Below are positions 1 to 12,005 of a DNA stretch of 64,000 bases, piece by piece. The notes under the pieces are model-generated. The model saw nothing but the letters and a program-made list of their open reading frames with translations, was not told the origin of the DNA and did not search any database. Numbering within the stretch: the first letter of the stretch is position 1; each line of letters begins with the position of its first letter. Source of the stretch: Chamaecrista fasciculata (taxonomy: Eukaryota; Streptophyta; Magnoliopsida; Fabales; Fabaceae). Position numbers and translations under genes: made by a program. The stretch lies in contig QANZ01014868.1 of the NCBI GenBank assembly GCA_003254925.1, forward strand, positions 32,113 through 96,112, read 5' to 3'.

Positions 1-266
1 GATCAAATTCTTGAAATTTCAATATTCTGTTTGGTGCTTAAGATAAATCGATAATTCCTCAGCATGTCAATCATGAAATAATTGACAAAACCGTGCATGT
101 TTTTGTCCTCTCAGTCTCAGATTACACGTCGCAAACACCACCAAATAATTCATCAACCAAAAAATTATGGCATCATCAATCCACACAAACCAAGTTTTGA
201 TAGTGGCAAGGTTAAGGCTCCAAAGCACATGATAATTCACATTCAAGCAAATAGAAATAGCCATAC

Positions 267-3200
267 CCATTTCCAACCATCTGGGTCCAAGCAAGCCAAT
301 ATCTTGGTGTTGATACCAGGCAAGGGCCCAGGCTCAAGAATAATCTTCCCTCCAGACAGTTTAATAGCTTCTGCTGACTTATAGACATCATTTGTGCCTA
401 CGGCAATCTGTTCAAACACAATGATTTACATTCTTAAAATGGCATATAGTAATCAGTTTAAAAGATACAAAAAAAATAATCAGTGCCCTCTTTTGAGAAT
501 AGAAGCAAACAGAACCTACCTGTGCATAACCATTTCCTTTGTCGTAATTGGTGACCCCATAGTTATATGTCAGTTCTAACACAGCATTCTCATCTTCAGG
601 ACCATAGCCCATGAAGGCTACTGTATACTGAACACCAACAAACTCAGTTAGGTAAACAGCTTTCAAGTGACATAAAACTACGGTAGAGAGCTTTCACAAA
701 TATATATTTTAACAAGCAAAGGCAGTCCAAACAGAAGACTAGCATAGATTTCTTAAAGCAGGTGGGAATTTGCAGAAATGAGGCGTACTAGACTTCCAAT
801 ACAACTAGTCTTTAAATAAAAAAAAACGCAGATAGCTTTCCATGCCCCAAACCCAGGCAAAATGGAACTCATGCTCTTGGATTAACATCTTCTGATTGGA
901 ATTACTAATCCATCCACACCCTGGGGATGAATTTACCAGGACATAAGAGAAATCATTGGATAATCATTCATGACAGGGAATTAAAAGTTTCCTCATCTTA
1001 CACATAGTAAGCCCTCGTATCGGTCACATAAAATTTTATTGACAAGTATAAGAAACCTAATTCTACCTTAATCATCTTAAATCTTCCAAAAATAACCAAA
1101 TAGAATTTTAAAAGAGTAATCAGAAGGTCATGGATCTTATTATTAGTTAGAAAGGGTATTTACCTTGGACTCAGGATTGTCCCTTTTGCGGAGAAGTTGC
1201 ATGCCAAAAGCCTTTGAAATCAATAAAGAGACAAGTAAACTTTGGATTTTTGTGAGCTTAAATCTTTGCAAGCTGAAATCCTTTTTTTGAAGGAAACTTC
1301 TAAACTAGAGCAATAAGCAGCACTCACTTTTTGATAGAAGGCTATGGCACGATCAAGATCACCTACTCGAAGCATTACTTGACATAGGGGTTCAGGACTA
1401 GGTCTTCTTTCAAGAAGCTCAAACGTATAGCCATCAGGATCTTCAATGAAGGCAATAACTGTATTGCCACCTTTGACAGGCCCTGGTTCCCTAGTAACCT
1501 TCCCTCCCTTTGCCTTTATAAGATCCACAGATTTTGCAACCTAGACAATTACAGCAGAAAACCACAATTATCTCAGAACTCTAAACCAAAAATGATTTTT
1601 CTTTTTTAACCCAAAAAGATGATTCTTAGCAGCCAATTAGTTTCTGAAGTTCAAACCAATTAAATGGACGTCATTTTTCAAAGGAATGCTAACATCTTTT
1701 CAGCTGAACTGAATTTACTGATAACTGTCTACGGATCATGTTATAAGACTTGTGTTTGACACTCATCAAATGCCAGCTAGCAGTTCAGGATATGCTTAGT
1801 TCAACGGTACTCCAATTCAGTGTCAGATCGACAGAAAAAATAAACAAGGTCATCTTCCAAAACAAAATGTCCAAAATAGTATTTTTCCAATATAAGTAGT
1901 TCTCATGTAGTCACTGAAAACTAAAGCCACAAAAAAAAGTCTAACAGCTTTTATGCTATGGATTGAAATCTAGAAGTTGTAATAAACATAACAACCCTTT
2001 GTTTTTGCAAGCAAGGAAAATATCCTAACTGGAAAACAAAAGTGCATTTATGCTATGGATCAAGGATGAGATGGTTATGAACAACAATGCTCTCTTACTT
2101 GAAGAGATATGAGCTTACATCTTCAACTGCGATACCAAAATGACCAAAACCAGTTCCAATGTCATACTTATCCACGCCATAATCTGCAATCAATAGCAAT
2201 ATGGATAGATGAAGAGCCATTGTGCGGTGAGGAGACATATAAGTTTTAACATAGAAATATATTTGTAACAATCATATCTCAACATACTGTATGTAAGTTC
2301 AACAGTAAAATGTGAATCTTCAGATCCATATCCAAGAAAAGCATTTCTATATCTCTCTTCTGGTATATCACGTTTTCTCAATAGCTTCATACCAAGGCAT
2401 TCAGTATAGAACCTGCATTGCAACAATATAATCAGATTTTTAAGGTTGGTCAAGCATTAATATATCTTTCAATCTCAAATATTTTTCATTAAGTATCAAG
2501 GAATTATTATCGAAATTGAATAGCATACTTTATAGTCTTGTCCAAGTCCCCTACACGGTAAACAACATGGAGAAATCTTCTCTTGTCATTTCTTATCCAA
2601 TCCGTTAAATTTTGTTCAGTGAAAGCAATGTTTGGTTGGGCTTGTTTTCCTGCAGCAGTAGCCTCTATTACTTGTGCCTCTGCTTTAAGAACCTCGGATC
2701 CTTTTGCACCAAATAACTGTGCTTGTGGAAGAGCTAGGTAAGAACAAATAATCAAGTTCTGTTAGTGAATGAACCCAGTATATACTGTCATCTAATATTA
2801 ATGATAGTAAGACTAATAATAGAAAGAAAATGCCACGATTTTTATTTTTGTCCAACTTATATCATATATAGTCAGATACAAACTATTATCAGGCATCAAC
2901 ATTGCAATAAAGATAAATGTCAAAACTCAAAATTCAAAAGTACTAAGAAAGTTAGATTCCTTTGGGCAGGGTGGGCAGGGCGAATATCACCATAAGACTC
3001 AACCCTTTCTTCTGACTTCAAATGTGTAGCACATAGCATATATGTGTAAAATTTTAAACAATGATAATCTTACGGCATCAGTTTCCTGTCTCCCATGTCG
3101 ATCCAACTACTTAGCATACCACCAGTAAAGTTTAGCAATTGCTGAATTGAAGCCAATTACCCATGGCATGTTGTTGCTTATACTATACAATATGATAATA

Positions 3201-3807
3201 AACCGTTATTTTATTTCACATTTTCCCATACATCACTCGAATCAATAAAAAAAAAAACTACTTTATTCAAAAACAATCTGCCAATCAATCTGTAAATGCC
3301 CCTTCTATCTTATAGTTCGTATGCATTCCAATTTCCAAAAAATAACAACATCACAGGAAACTGAGTTACCTTCTTTAGGAGAACCAAATAAAAGAAAAAA
3401 CTCTTCCTTAAGAAAAGTCCGATATAAACTTCAAGCCTAACATAAAAATACATACATTGCCATGACGCAGAAGCCAAACTTGGCTCTCTCCCTCTCTGTT
3501 ATGTTGTCAAACGACAAAACCAACATCCACTCAAAGGTGGAAAAATACTACAAAAAATGACAAAATTTCGAGAAACGAGTGGGTATAGTTTAGGGCAGCT
3601 AGTCTGCGACAATAAAACAAAGAAAGCTTTGAAAATTGAGAAAGGCGGAGAAGGAAGCTCACCGGTTCCGAGGTGAATGAGAGTGAGCCTTCTAGAAGGA
3701 TTGTAAGATGAATTCCGTATGGAGGAGAGACTGCAGGATCGTGGTGATGGCAGATTGCGAGGTCTCATAGCAGAGAGATTCATCGATGAAGATAACGATG
3801 ATGCCAT
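267..3807 (-). CDS. GLYI: Plastid-type lactoylglutathione lyase (glyoxalase I), 3' end outside the window
   Basis: Glyoxalase I isomerises the hemithioacetal of methylglyoxal and glutathione to S-lactoylglutathione, the first step of methylglyoxal detoxification. Exons read on the minus strand: 3807-3663, 2733-2529, 2412-2288, 2183-2119, 1540-1328, 1211-1164, 627-520, 407-267. All have GT/AG borders and the phases close, giving 350 codons so far. The first ~48 residues are Ser/Arg-rich and acid-poor, like a plastid transit peptide. Two tandem VOC/glyoxalase modules follow. Module 1 starts near residue 104 ([10 protein letters not shown]) and carries VELTYNYG, FGHFGI and FELLE; module 2 starts with VMLRVGDLD and carries LELTYNYG. 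The His and Glu of these motifs are the usual metal ligands. The last visible exon ends LDPDGWKW at a GTATGG donor. The short C-terminal exon expected in this family was not found in 1-266, so it probably lies to the left. A foldback element sits about 80 bp upstream of the start codon. Confidence 0.9.
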
Positions 3808-3886
3808 TGCAACGCACTCTCTTCCTCTTGCTCAGACTCTCAGCCTCTCACTCTGCTTTGCTTCCTCTCTTCTTCTTTTTTTCTTT

Positions 3887-4277
3887 GGTCAAAGTGTAAA
3901 TTTGGTCCCATATCTTTTTCTGAGTTTCCAATTTGGTCCTGTATTTTTTTTGGTGCACTTTTAGTTCTATATCTTTACAAAAAGGTCCCAATTTGGTCTT
4001 ATATCTTTTGGTCAAGTTGCAGAATTTGTCTCATGTCTTTGCAAAAGAATAAACCATTAGTTGATCTTTTTTTGTAAAGATATAGAATTACTTCTGCACT
4101 TGACCCAAGAATATATGATCAATTCTGCAATTGACCCAAAGATATGAGACTAAAATAATATATGGGACTAAATTGGGAACTGACCGAAAGATATGGGACC
4201 AAAAGTGCAATAAAAAAAGATATAGGACCAAATTGATAATTGAGAAAAATATATGGGACCAAATTTACACTTTGACC
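3887..4277. mobile_element. Foldback (long inverted repeat) MITE in the glyoxalase promoter
   Basis: The ends are inverted copies: the left starts ggtcaaagtgtaaatttggt and the right ends with its complement, acactttgacc. The arms continue inward with many TTTGGTCC / GGACCAAA blocks, so almost the whole 391 bp can fold back. It is flanked by T-rich 11-mers that match at 10 of 11 positions, too simple in composition to prove a target duplication. The ends resemble the Mutator-like elements at 25461 and 8243. It encodes no protein. Confidence 0.7.
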
Positions 4278-5390
4278 TTTTTTTGTTTTTCTTACGGTAT
4301 TTGGGGATGTGGGCTTTATTTATAAGCTCCAAAATTAAATGGGCTAGTAATGGCCCATTCTTCTAATCTTTCATCCTGGGACATTGTCAAAGCCCATTTT
4401 AAATGAATCCAAAATTTTATTTTCTTTTGCTTAATTTCTTATTGAGAAATATACAACTAAGCAATCTTTTTAAATTATTATATGCAATTATGGTCAAACC
4501 AATTAGTAGTAGTAACCTAGTGAGGAAGGGTCATTTGTATCATGTGCTTAGGGGAGAATAATTGTGTAAAATTGATTAGAATAAATATGATATTATGATT
4601 AGGACTCAAACAATAATTTATCAAATGTCAAAGCTCTATAAGTAATATTGATGTGCACACCAATATCAGAATGCATTATTGATCACATAGGAATATTTAA
4701 GAAACCAACATATAAGTATCTTAAAGGTCAACGAGGATCCCTTTCTTCCCTTCGTGCATGATGATGTGCATAATCGGTACCACATTGGTTGGCTTAAAAA
4801 ACATAAAATATATTGATTTACATATAAAACAGTACAACTAATTGTCTGCATACAGCGCATAATGCACCAAAAATTTCTCTATTATCCACCTTTTAGAAAT
4901 ATCTTCAACCCAAAACCTTTGACTTTACAAACGTTTGACAGTGTACATTATTTGGGGTACATGTGTTAAATTTAGACAAAAAAAGTTAAATTAACATTGT
5001 AAATGTATATAAAACAGATAAAAATAGCTTACATATCATAGACCTTTTTTTTCCTACTAGTACTAAAATTTATATTTATGCATCATCATTCATCATCAAG
5101 AAAGTAAATGACAGAAGTGGTGGAATCTCAAAGCCTTCATAATGACACAACCTACAGATTCAAAGTCAATGTTGTTTATGAATCATAAACTGTTATATTA
5201 ATTTGGGTGAGTGAGTGTCGCGACGAAACAGAAGTCGACCATCGCAATATGTATATATAATACCTTTTCATACTTCTTTTATTATTGTAATTTGCTGGGG
5301 AATTTGTTTGTGATATATGTACATAATTAACTGGAATTACTCCTCCAATCAAAATTGAACCAAGTTGGTACAACTATCTACTTGTTGTAC
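4278..5390. other. Intergenic, no gene seen
   Basis: AT-rich spacer between the divergent glyoxalase and aquaporin genes. It holds the aquaporin promoter at its right end. Reading both strands I see no coding exon or repeat with clear ends here. Confidence 0.6.
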
Positions 5391-5400
5391 TATATATATA
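5391..5400 (+). promoter_or_regulatory. Candidate TATA box of the TIP4 aquaporin
   Basis: A TATATATATA tract lies about 75-85 bp upstream of the aquaporin start codon at 5475, a normal TATA-to-ATG distance for a short plant 5' leader. The assignment is positional; TA-rich tracts are common in this window. Confidence 0.4.
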
Positions 5401-5474
5401 TGATAGATGATAGATGTCCAAACTGCTATACATATTGTTCACAAATTGACATAAACAAAAGTGAGATCGAAGCC

Positions 5475-7077
5475 ATGGGGAAAATCGCCGTGGGAACCAT
5501 CGGAGAGGCCACCAAGCTTGATTGCATTCAAGCTCTCATCATTGAATTCATCACCACCTTCCTTTTTGTCTTCGCCGGCGTTGCCTCCGCCATGGCCGCC
5601 GGTAACATTATATATAAATTATGATTTTTCCTTTTTGTTAAGAATAATGATTAATTAATTTTTTGGTTAATTGGATTTGTTGTGAGTAGATAAGCTAGGT
5701 GCAGATCCACTGGTAGGGTTGTTTGTTGTGGCTGTGGCCCATGCACTAGTGGTTGGTGTCATGATTTCTGCCGGTCACATTTCCGGTGGCCACCTCAATC
5801 CCGCCGTCACGCTCGGCCTTCTCGCCGGCGGCCACATCACACTCGTCCGTGCTATACTCTATTGGATTGATCAGTTATTAGCATCTGCAGCTGCTTGTTA
5901 CCTTCTTCACTTCCTTTCTGGAGGCTTGGTACGTAATCATCACACTTTACAAATATGTCTATAAAGTATAGAATAATTTAATATTAAAAATTATATAAAT
6001 TATATTGATAATTTAACTTAAATTTGTTTTTAATTATATTAAACATTTATAAAAGATCTCATTAGAATATATAAGAATATCGAGAAATGACTCACTAAAA
6101 TGGGTAGGAAAAATAGAGATAGAAAATGCAAATGAGGCATGAGTCACTTATGTAGGAAGTTACTAAAATGGGGAACTTTTTTTTTTTTTGGGAGTATAAA
6201 AGTTTAGGTGAGTTGGACCCCGGGGGCTCACCAAGGCCAGGGCAGGCCTCAAGGCTCTATGAGCGCTTACAGAGGTACTTACAGGTCGCCTACCAACAAG
6301 GCCCTCACATCGGCAGTGGGAATCGAACTCACGACCTTGTGGGTTATGAGTCAACTCCTTACCAACTGGGCCAACCTTTGTTGGCACTAAAATGGGAAAC
6401 TTGAATATGGAAAGTTATTGAATAGTAAATATGTGAAAATTGGAAGTTATTCTAATCATGGATGAGTGGATATGAGGTGTGTTTCTTAGAGTTGGAGACT
6501 TGCCTTGTTTTAGTTAATATATTTGTAAATATTTATATTTATTTTATACCATAATTTTAAAAGTCCGACAATTCTACTTCAGTATATTATATAGATTTAT
6601 TTTTTTTAATTTTGATTTACGGAAAATGGGGATTCAGTGATTGGAATTTTGGTTTTAATATGTATGTATATATATATATATATATATATCCAGACAACTC
6701 CAGTTCATACACTAGCAGATGGAGTGGGTTACACACAGGGAGTGATTTGGGAGATAATCCTCACATTCTCTCTCTTGTTCTCTGTATATGCCACCATGGT
6801 GGATCCCAAGAAGGGAGCACTTGATGGGCTTGGGCCCACTCTTGTTGGGTTTGTGGTTGGGGCCAATATTCTTGCTGGTGGGGCCTTTTCTGCTGCTTCC
6901 ATGAACCCAGCAAGATCTTTTGGGCCTGCTTTGGTTAGTGGAGACTGGACTAATCACTGGGTTTACTGGGTCGGCCCACTCATTGGTGGAGGTCTTGCGG
7001 GCTTCATTTACGATAATTTCTTCATCAACAGATCATCTCATCATGTTCCTCTCCTTCCAGACCATCAACAATACTAG
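5475..7077 (+). CDS. TIP4;1: Tonoplast intrinsic protein, TIP4;1-type aquaporin
   Basis: A six-helix membrane channel of the vacuolar membrane for water and small neutral solutes. Exons 5475-5601, 5690-5928 and 6694-7077 join in phase to 249 residues, the usual TIP length. Both NPA signatures are present: [10 protein letters not shown] in exon 2 and SMNPARS in exon 3. The selectivity-filter positions can be read as His (helix 2, VAVAHAL), Ile (VGANI), Ala ([11 protein letters not shown]) and Arg, the H-I-A-R set expected of TIP3/TIP4. Overall sequence and the exon 3 opening [11 protein letters not shown] point to TIP4. The start follows a short leader behind a TATA tract; MGKIAVG is a normal TIP beginning. 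Intron 2 contains an antisense SINE (6179-6385) and ends in a (TA)n tract touching the 3' splice site. An intact, probably functional gene. Confidence 0.93.
6179..6385 (-). mobile_element. tRNA-derived SINE in TIP4 intron 2
   Basis: Read on the minus strand, it begins with a tRNA-like head holding a pol III A box (ttggcccagttgg, at 6362-6374) and B box (gagttcgattccc, at 6318-6330) and ends in a run of about 13 A. It is flanked by a 17-bp direct repeat, actaaaatggg(g/a)aactt, at 6162-6178 and 6386-6402, with one mismatch: a target duplication. It is inserted antisense to the host gene. The family name was not determined. Confidence 0.85.
6667..6690. repeat. (TA)n microsatellite touching the 3' splice site of TIP4 intron 2
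   Basis: About 12 TA units run up to the sequence tatccag that precedes exon 3. There is no pyrimidine tract in the usual place, so the repeat itself occupies the region that splicing factors read. Confidence 0.85.
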
Positions 7078-8242
7078 CTACAATCATGCATTTTCAAATC
7101 ATCATCAATCCCGGAGAGTAATAAGACTATATATGGTTTTTGCAATCCATGCTTTGTATAATTGATCTTTAATTTTATTATGCATCATATCATTATATTT
7201 GTAGTTTTGTCTTTATGAAGCGTAAGTTTTGAGTAACTGTGTTATCTTCTTGTTTGAGTAAAACAAAAAAGTCCACATATTTATGTGCCATATGTTGGAC
7301 ATATCACATAAGTCATATAATGGGTGAGCACTTGCACCAAGAGAGGTATGAGTGTATATTTATTAAGATGTGGTATTGAGGAAGTAAATAAACCAAGTGG
7401 ACGTTGGGTCACGTACACACAAAATTGGTCACAAGAAGTGAAATATAGTTAAAAACTAGCGACTTTTTCCTGCGTGACAGAGAAAAAAAATTATTTAATC
7501 TTGTAAGAGTGTCGTTGCTTATTTAGTGAAATATCAAAAGATATGTTAAGGATTTTCTAAGTACAATCCCCAACACCATTGGTTTCTCACTTAGTCATGA
7601 TCTCTCTATGCCGTCTATTTATTTCTATATCAAATGCATGATTTTGTTTTTTCTTTTGTCCAAATTCGGAATATTGTAACATGGGGTTTGCATTCAGGGA
7701 ATGTGTCCCTGGAAAGCTAATAATGGGCCCACAAAATAGCGTCAGAACTCAGATGAGTTCAATCAACAAAGAAAGGAAAACGATTAGTTTTATATTTTTG
7801 TTTCTACTAACAACTTTGGTGCTGAAAGCGAAATTCTAACTAAACAAAGTCGTGCATGATCGATGCGTTCATATGATATAATAATGTCCACCAGCGAAAG
7901 CTAGTGTGATAGTATTTGTTTGTGTTGTACTGAATAATGAATCACATTTTCTCTATGCATGCTTTCTATATATACTATAATTATAAGATGAATGATTATA
8001 TAAAGTGTTCATCTGATTGAGGAGTTGTTAAGCATATCATCAACAAGGATAAAATAATAAGAGTGAGTTGGAAACGCATAAAAAGGAGGCCAAGACGCTC
8101 ACATTCAACGGCAGCTGTTATCCACGGCCCACAATTGTTTTAACTTTAAACTTTAAAGTGCCACCATCATCCGCCTGTCCAATATCCCTAAAATCTCGTC
8201 CCTACACTCATTGATGAAGCAGGAAGCGGCTTATTAACAAAA
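7078..8242. other. 3' flank of TIP4 and spacer, no gene seen
   Basis: The first ~100 bp probably hold the aquaporin 3' UTR (an aataag-like signal near 7119). The rest is AT-rich sequence without recognisable exons or clear repeat ends. Confidence 0.55.
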
Positions 8243-8714
8243 GGTCAAAATTTCATTTTGATCCTTAAATTATAAGATCAATTCTCCTTTGGTCCTCAAA
8301 CATTTTTTTAATTCCACTATATATAATCTTCAGACTTTTCCATTTACTGTACTGCTAGTTCAAAATATGTAACTAATATCTCTAAACTTGATATATTATC
8401 AAAATAATTTATTTCTGATATATATTATAATAAGTAAGCTAACAAAAAAAAATATTCCTTATTAGAAAGAAAAACTAATCACAAATTTATTTTTAATTTA
8501 TAACTAAAAATAAATATTTTTCTTTTTTTTTTTCTTTCTATCAACTCAATTATTAAAATATCAAAAAATATCTCAATTGTAGATGAGAGATAATAACGAA
8601 AGTCAAACAAAAACATGTTTTGAATTAACAATAAAAAAATAAAATAAAATAAAATAATTAAGGACCTAAATGAAATTTATCTTATATTTTGAGAATGAAA
8701 GTGAAGTTTTGACC
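8243..8714. mobile_element. Foldback Mutator-like MITE
   Basis: The left end ggtcaaaatttcattttgat and the right end (complement ggtcaaaacttcactttcat) form long imperfect inverted repeats over most of the 472 bp. The flanking 9-mers ttaacaaaa and ttaacttaa match at 7 of 9 positions, consistent with an aged 9-bp Mutator-type duplication. No coding capacity. Confidence 0.65.
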
Positions 8715-8766
8715 TTAACTTAAAAATTGCATAATTTCCTTGGACGTATAAGGAGGCGAAAATATA

Positions 8767-10640
8767 GGGCCTGGTTGGGAGCCTTCCCATCTCAATCCGA
8801 TCTTATCTTTAGATGTTGAGATGAGATGATGTTGTAATAGGATGAGATGAAATGATGTATTGGTGTTTGGATGATTTGAGAGAAAATGATGTTAAATAGG
8901 GTGCGAAATTATATAAAATGGTATATAATGATTGTGGTTAGGTGAAATAGGTTGTTGGATTTATTTATTTTGTATAGGGGTATAATTGGTAAGATATAAT
9001 GAAATGAGATTGAGATATTGAGTTGAGATGAGATGAGATGAGATGATAAATGTTTAGTGGTGGGTTAGATGAGATGATGTGGAGATTAGATGCTCTTGGA
9101 AAGCGTGACGATGAGATATTTTTGGATGAAGAGTTTAAGGTCCATCTCATTGGATGAGATGATGAACCAAAATGAAAATAATATTAAAATTTTTTTAAGA
9201 TTACAATATGGTCCATAAATTTGAATCGGTCCAATTAATCGATCCCTAACATGTGTAAATGATAACTCGAGGACCATAGAAGATCAAAGCCATCAATAAT
9301 CAAGTCTATTTATGAAATTCAACGACCAAAAAATAATAAACAATAGTTTGGGGACTAGAATGCAAATAACATGAAAATTATTGTAAACATACAATTTGGT
9401 CCACAACTTTGTATCGATCCAATGAATCGGTCCATAACTAATCTCGTAGTTTGATAAACAAAATAAGATCAGAAATAGTTTTATTACTGAAACGAAACGA
9501 ATCTCACAGTTTAAGGACCAGACTAGCAACAATGCCAACAAATGGAAAGATAAAAAATTATTTTAACTCCTTTTAATTTTTACACAAAACTTCATAAAAT
9601 ATATTGAAAAAAGTATGGATTGAATTGTATAATAGTAAAAAACATATAGGAATGTTGCAGTTTGGATTAGAAAATATAACAAATATTTTGCGGACCAAAA
9701 TGCAACTCATCTCGTAATTTGAGTAAAAAAATCTAACCATAAATAGTTTTATGACCGAAACAAATAGAAGAACATTAAGACAATAAGAAATAAAACAACA
9801 TTGCAATTTTTTGGCTACCCATGATTCAAACCAAAAAAAATAACTGACACTTGGAAACTTGTGTATTTTCCCAACCAAAAAATAACCGTTATTTCTCCAT
9901 TATCCACAACATATAATCATCGGATATTTTGGACATGAATATAGAACCAAAAATAGTTTGAGGACCAAAAATGAAACTAATTGCATAGTTTGAGGAAAAG
10001 AAACTAAACAAAAAATAATTTTAGGAGTCAAGGAAACTGAGCTCATAGTTTGAGGATCAAAATGCTTATAAAAGTGGAGAGAATATTGTAACGAGAATAG
10101 AAGATTGTAACTTAAAAAATAATTTAAGGATTCAATTTATATTTTACTCAAAACAAATAGAAGAATATTGGGACTAAAAAAAATAATAACATTGCAAATG
10201 TACAAAAATAATTTTTGTTTTGTTAAGTTAATATAAATATATATATATAATACAATATATAACATTTCTATATATATAATATATATTTCATAATTGAGAA
10301 TAAGAGAGAGATATAATATAATATATTTATATATATATATATATAAATATAAAACAACAATATATTTCTATATATATATATTTAGAGAGATGTGTGTGAA
10401 GAGAGAGAAATGTAGGTGAAAAAGAAAAAAATATATAAGAAATGATAGATAAAGAGAGAAAATTATAAGTGTAATAAATGAGGGTATATAAAATTATTAT
10501 TTTGCCTAATTGGTTTTTTATATTTGCCTAATTGGTTTTTAGTAAATGCAAGAGAAAATGAGATGATATTGTGGATGAGATGATGATGTGAATGAGATGA
10601 AATGAAGGCTTCAACAGTTAACCATTACTATTCATTACTA
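8767..10640. repeat. Diverged non-autonomous repeat (GATGAGAT-rich), related to 23655-24985
   Basis: It begins ggcctggttggg and holds dense GATGAGATGA blocks at both ends. The middle has repeated modules reading like 'atttggtccataa...gaatcggtcc' (about 9205, 9395) and 'agtttgaggaccaaaatg' (about 9955, 10040). The block agtgtaataaatgagggta (near 10470) is also present at about 24760. The 23655-24985 repeat shares several such blocks in the same order, so these are two members of one family. The ends are uncertain and no transposase was seen. A single N at 10641 sits at the right border. Confidence 0.5.
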
Positions 10641-10641
10641 N

Positions 10642-10742
10642 TGCGGATACGGATGTTAATTTATCGGATACGGATAGGATACGAATATTGAATAAGATAA
10701 ACGGATACGGATACGGACAGTGGAAAAAACACGGATATCCTA
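10642..10742. repeat. Degenerate (GGATAC)n tract
   Basis: Irregular runs of ggatacggata and relatives over about 100 bp, directly after the single N at 10641. A simple-sequence or sub-terminal repeat of unknown origin. Confidence 0.55.
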
Positions 10743-10943
10743 TCCGTTGCCATCTGAGATTAGGATTTATGTGCTCCCTACCCATAGAAAAGGCTGGCGT
10801 TCTGGTCTGTTCTATAGTTTTCCTCTAGATTTTGCTCATCAGTAAACTACCATATATACATTATACACCGACAAAATCATCAAGTGTAGAAACTAGAAAC
10901 TACTACTACTACTACTTAAACGTACGTACAATAATACACATGA

Positions 10944-12005
10944 TCAAACATTTGAATTGATACAACGTGTGTGTTCCAATTCCGTCAAGCTTGTGTCTCC
11001 TCCTCCTGCAAACCACTGAACTGTACGCTTCACAATAGGCAACCACATCTTCCTCATTCTCTCTTCTCTTCCAATTCCATTACTACTAATTCCCTCCATT
11101 TCCTTCATCCTATTATTATCTTCGAATCTCGCCACATTCGCAATCTCAGACATTGATCTTTTCTCCCTTGCTTCATGAATCTCATGATTATTAACACTCA
11201 TCATCATCATCTCGCAATTCAACGACAGTAAATCCGACGAATTCAAATCACTCCACCTACTCCTCGTACCCACAACATTGTCCGATATCACTATCCTATG
11301 ATTATAATGTTTCAGCCTCTTCCACTTGTTCACATTAAATCTCGAAGATGACGAAGTCGTCGTCAATAATTCACCAGATTCTTCTTCCTCCCTCTGCACG
11401 AAGATCTCGAGATTCGGATCCTGCGTTAAATTCGAAGGCACTCGAAGGAATCTCGAGCTAATCGATGAAGCGAAGGCTTTTATATCCCCTGCATCGACTC
11501 TGTTTCTACAAAGAGGACACGTGGAATGACTCTCCAGCCACGTGTCGATGCAGTTCATGTGAAAAGCGTGCTTGCACTTCGGCAACAACCTAAGAACCTC
11601 AATGTCTTCGAATTTACAGAGACACACGGCACATTCTAAGCCTGATTTTGATCCCTTGAGAGAAGAGAACTTGAAAAACGGCAGCGTTTCGATCACTTGC
11701 TTGTCTATTCCTGATGATGAATTATAAGTAGACCCTGTTCGTGTGACGACGCTTCGAAAGTTCATATTTTGACTCAGAAACCTGTGACGCCTGATTTTAC
11801 ATAGCTTCACATAGGCGAGGAAGAGAAATGTTATTGCAAACATGATGGCGATGATCGATATGACAATCGCTTTACTAGGATGGATGTTTTGAATCATGTC
11901 TGGCATGTTCTCTGATGATGTATCTTGGGATTCAACATTGAAAATAAAAGAAAGAATTGTGTTGAACACTAGCAAACGCTTCCACATCCTTCTGGGTCTC
12001 TTCAA
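10944..12005 (-). CDS. ATL-family RING-H2 E3 ubiquitin ligase (ATL42/43-like)
   Basis: A single-exon gene of 353 residues, as is usual for ATL ligases, which sit in membranes and pass ubiquitin from an E2 to substrates. Order: hydrophobic signal-like segment (about 9-24), transmembrane helix (about 46-67), basic patch KIRRHR, the GLD-like motif GIDKQVIETLPFF (about 99-111), then a RING-H2 from Cys125 to Cys166. All eight zinc ligands can be read in C-x2-C...C-x-H-x2-H-x2-C...C-x2-C, with the canonical Trp in IDTWL. The Ser-rich tail has acidic and basic clusters and no other domain. The start codon gives the signal segment directly, which supports it. Substrates cannot be inferred. Confidence 0.92.
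   Translation of the reverse strand: MKRPRRMWKRLLVFNTILSFIFNVESQDTSSENMPDMIQNIHPSKAIVISIIAIMFAITFLFLAYVKLCKIRRHRFLSQNMNFRSVVTRTGSTYNSSSGIDKQVIETLPFFKFSSLKGSKSGLECAVCLCKFEDIEVLRLLPKCKHAFHMNCIDTWLESHSTCPLCRNRVDAGDIKAFASSISSRFLRVPSNLTQDPNLEIFVQREEEESGELLTTTSSSSRFNVNKWKRLKHYNHRIVISDNVVGTRSRWSDLNSSDLLSLNCEMMMMSVNNHEIHEAREKRSMSEIANVARFEDNNRMKEMEGISSNGIGREERMRKMWLPIVKRTVQWFAGGGDTSLTELEHTRCINSNV

Noticed and set aside
6318-6374. A functional tRNA gene
   Set aside because: A and B boxes are present but the tRNA fold is not complete and a SINE tail, polyA and target duplication follow.
6168-6404. 78-codon plus-strand frame in TIP4 intron 2
   Set aside because: It is a translation of the antisense SINE.
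9293-9878. Minus-strand frames of 82 and 101 codons
   Set aside because: They fall within the repeat at 8767-10640 and have the Phe/Leu/Ile-rich composition expected of AT-rich DNA.
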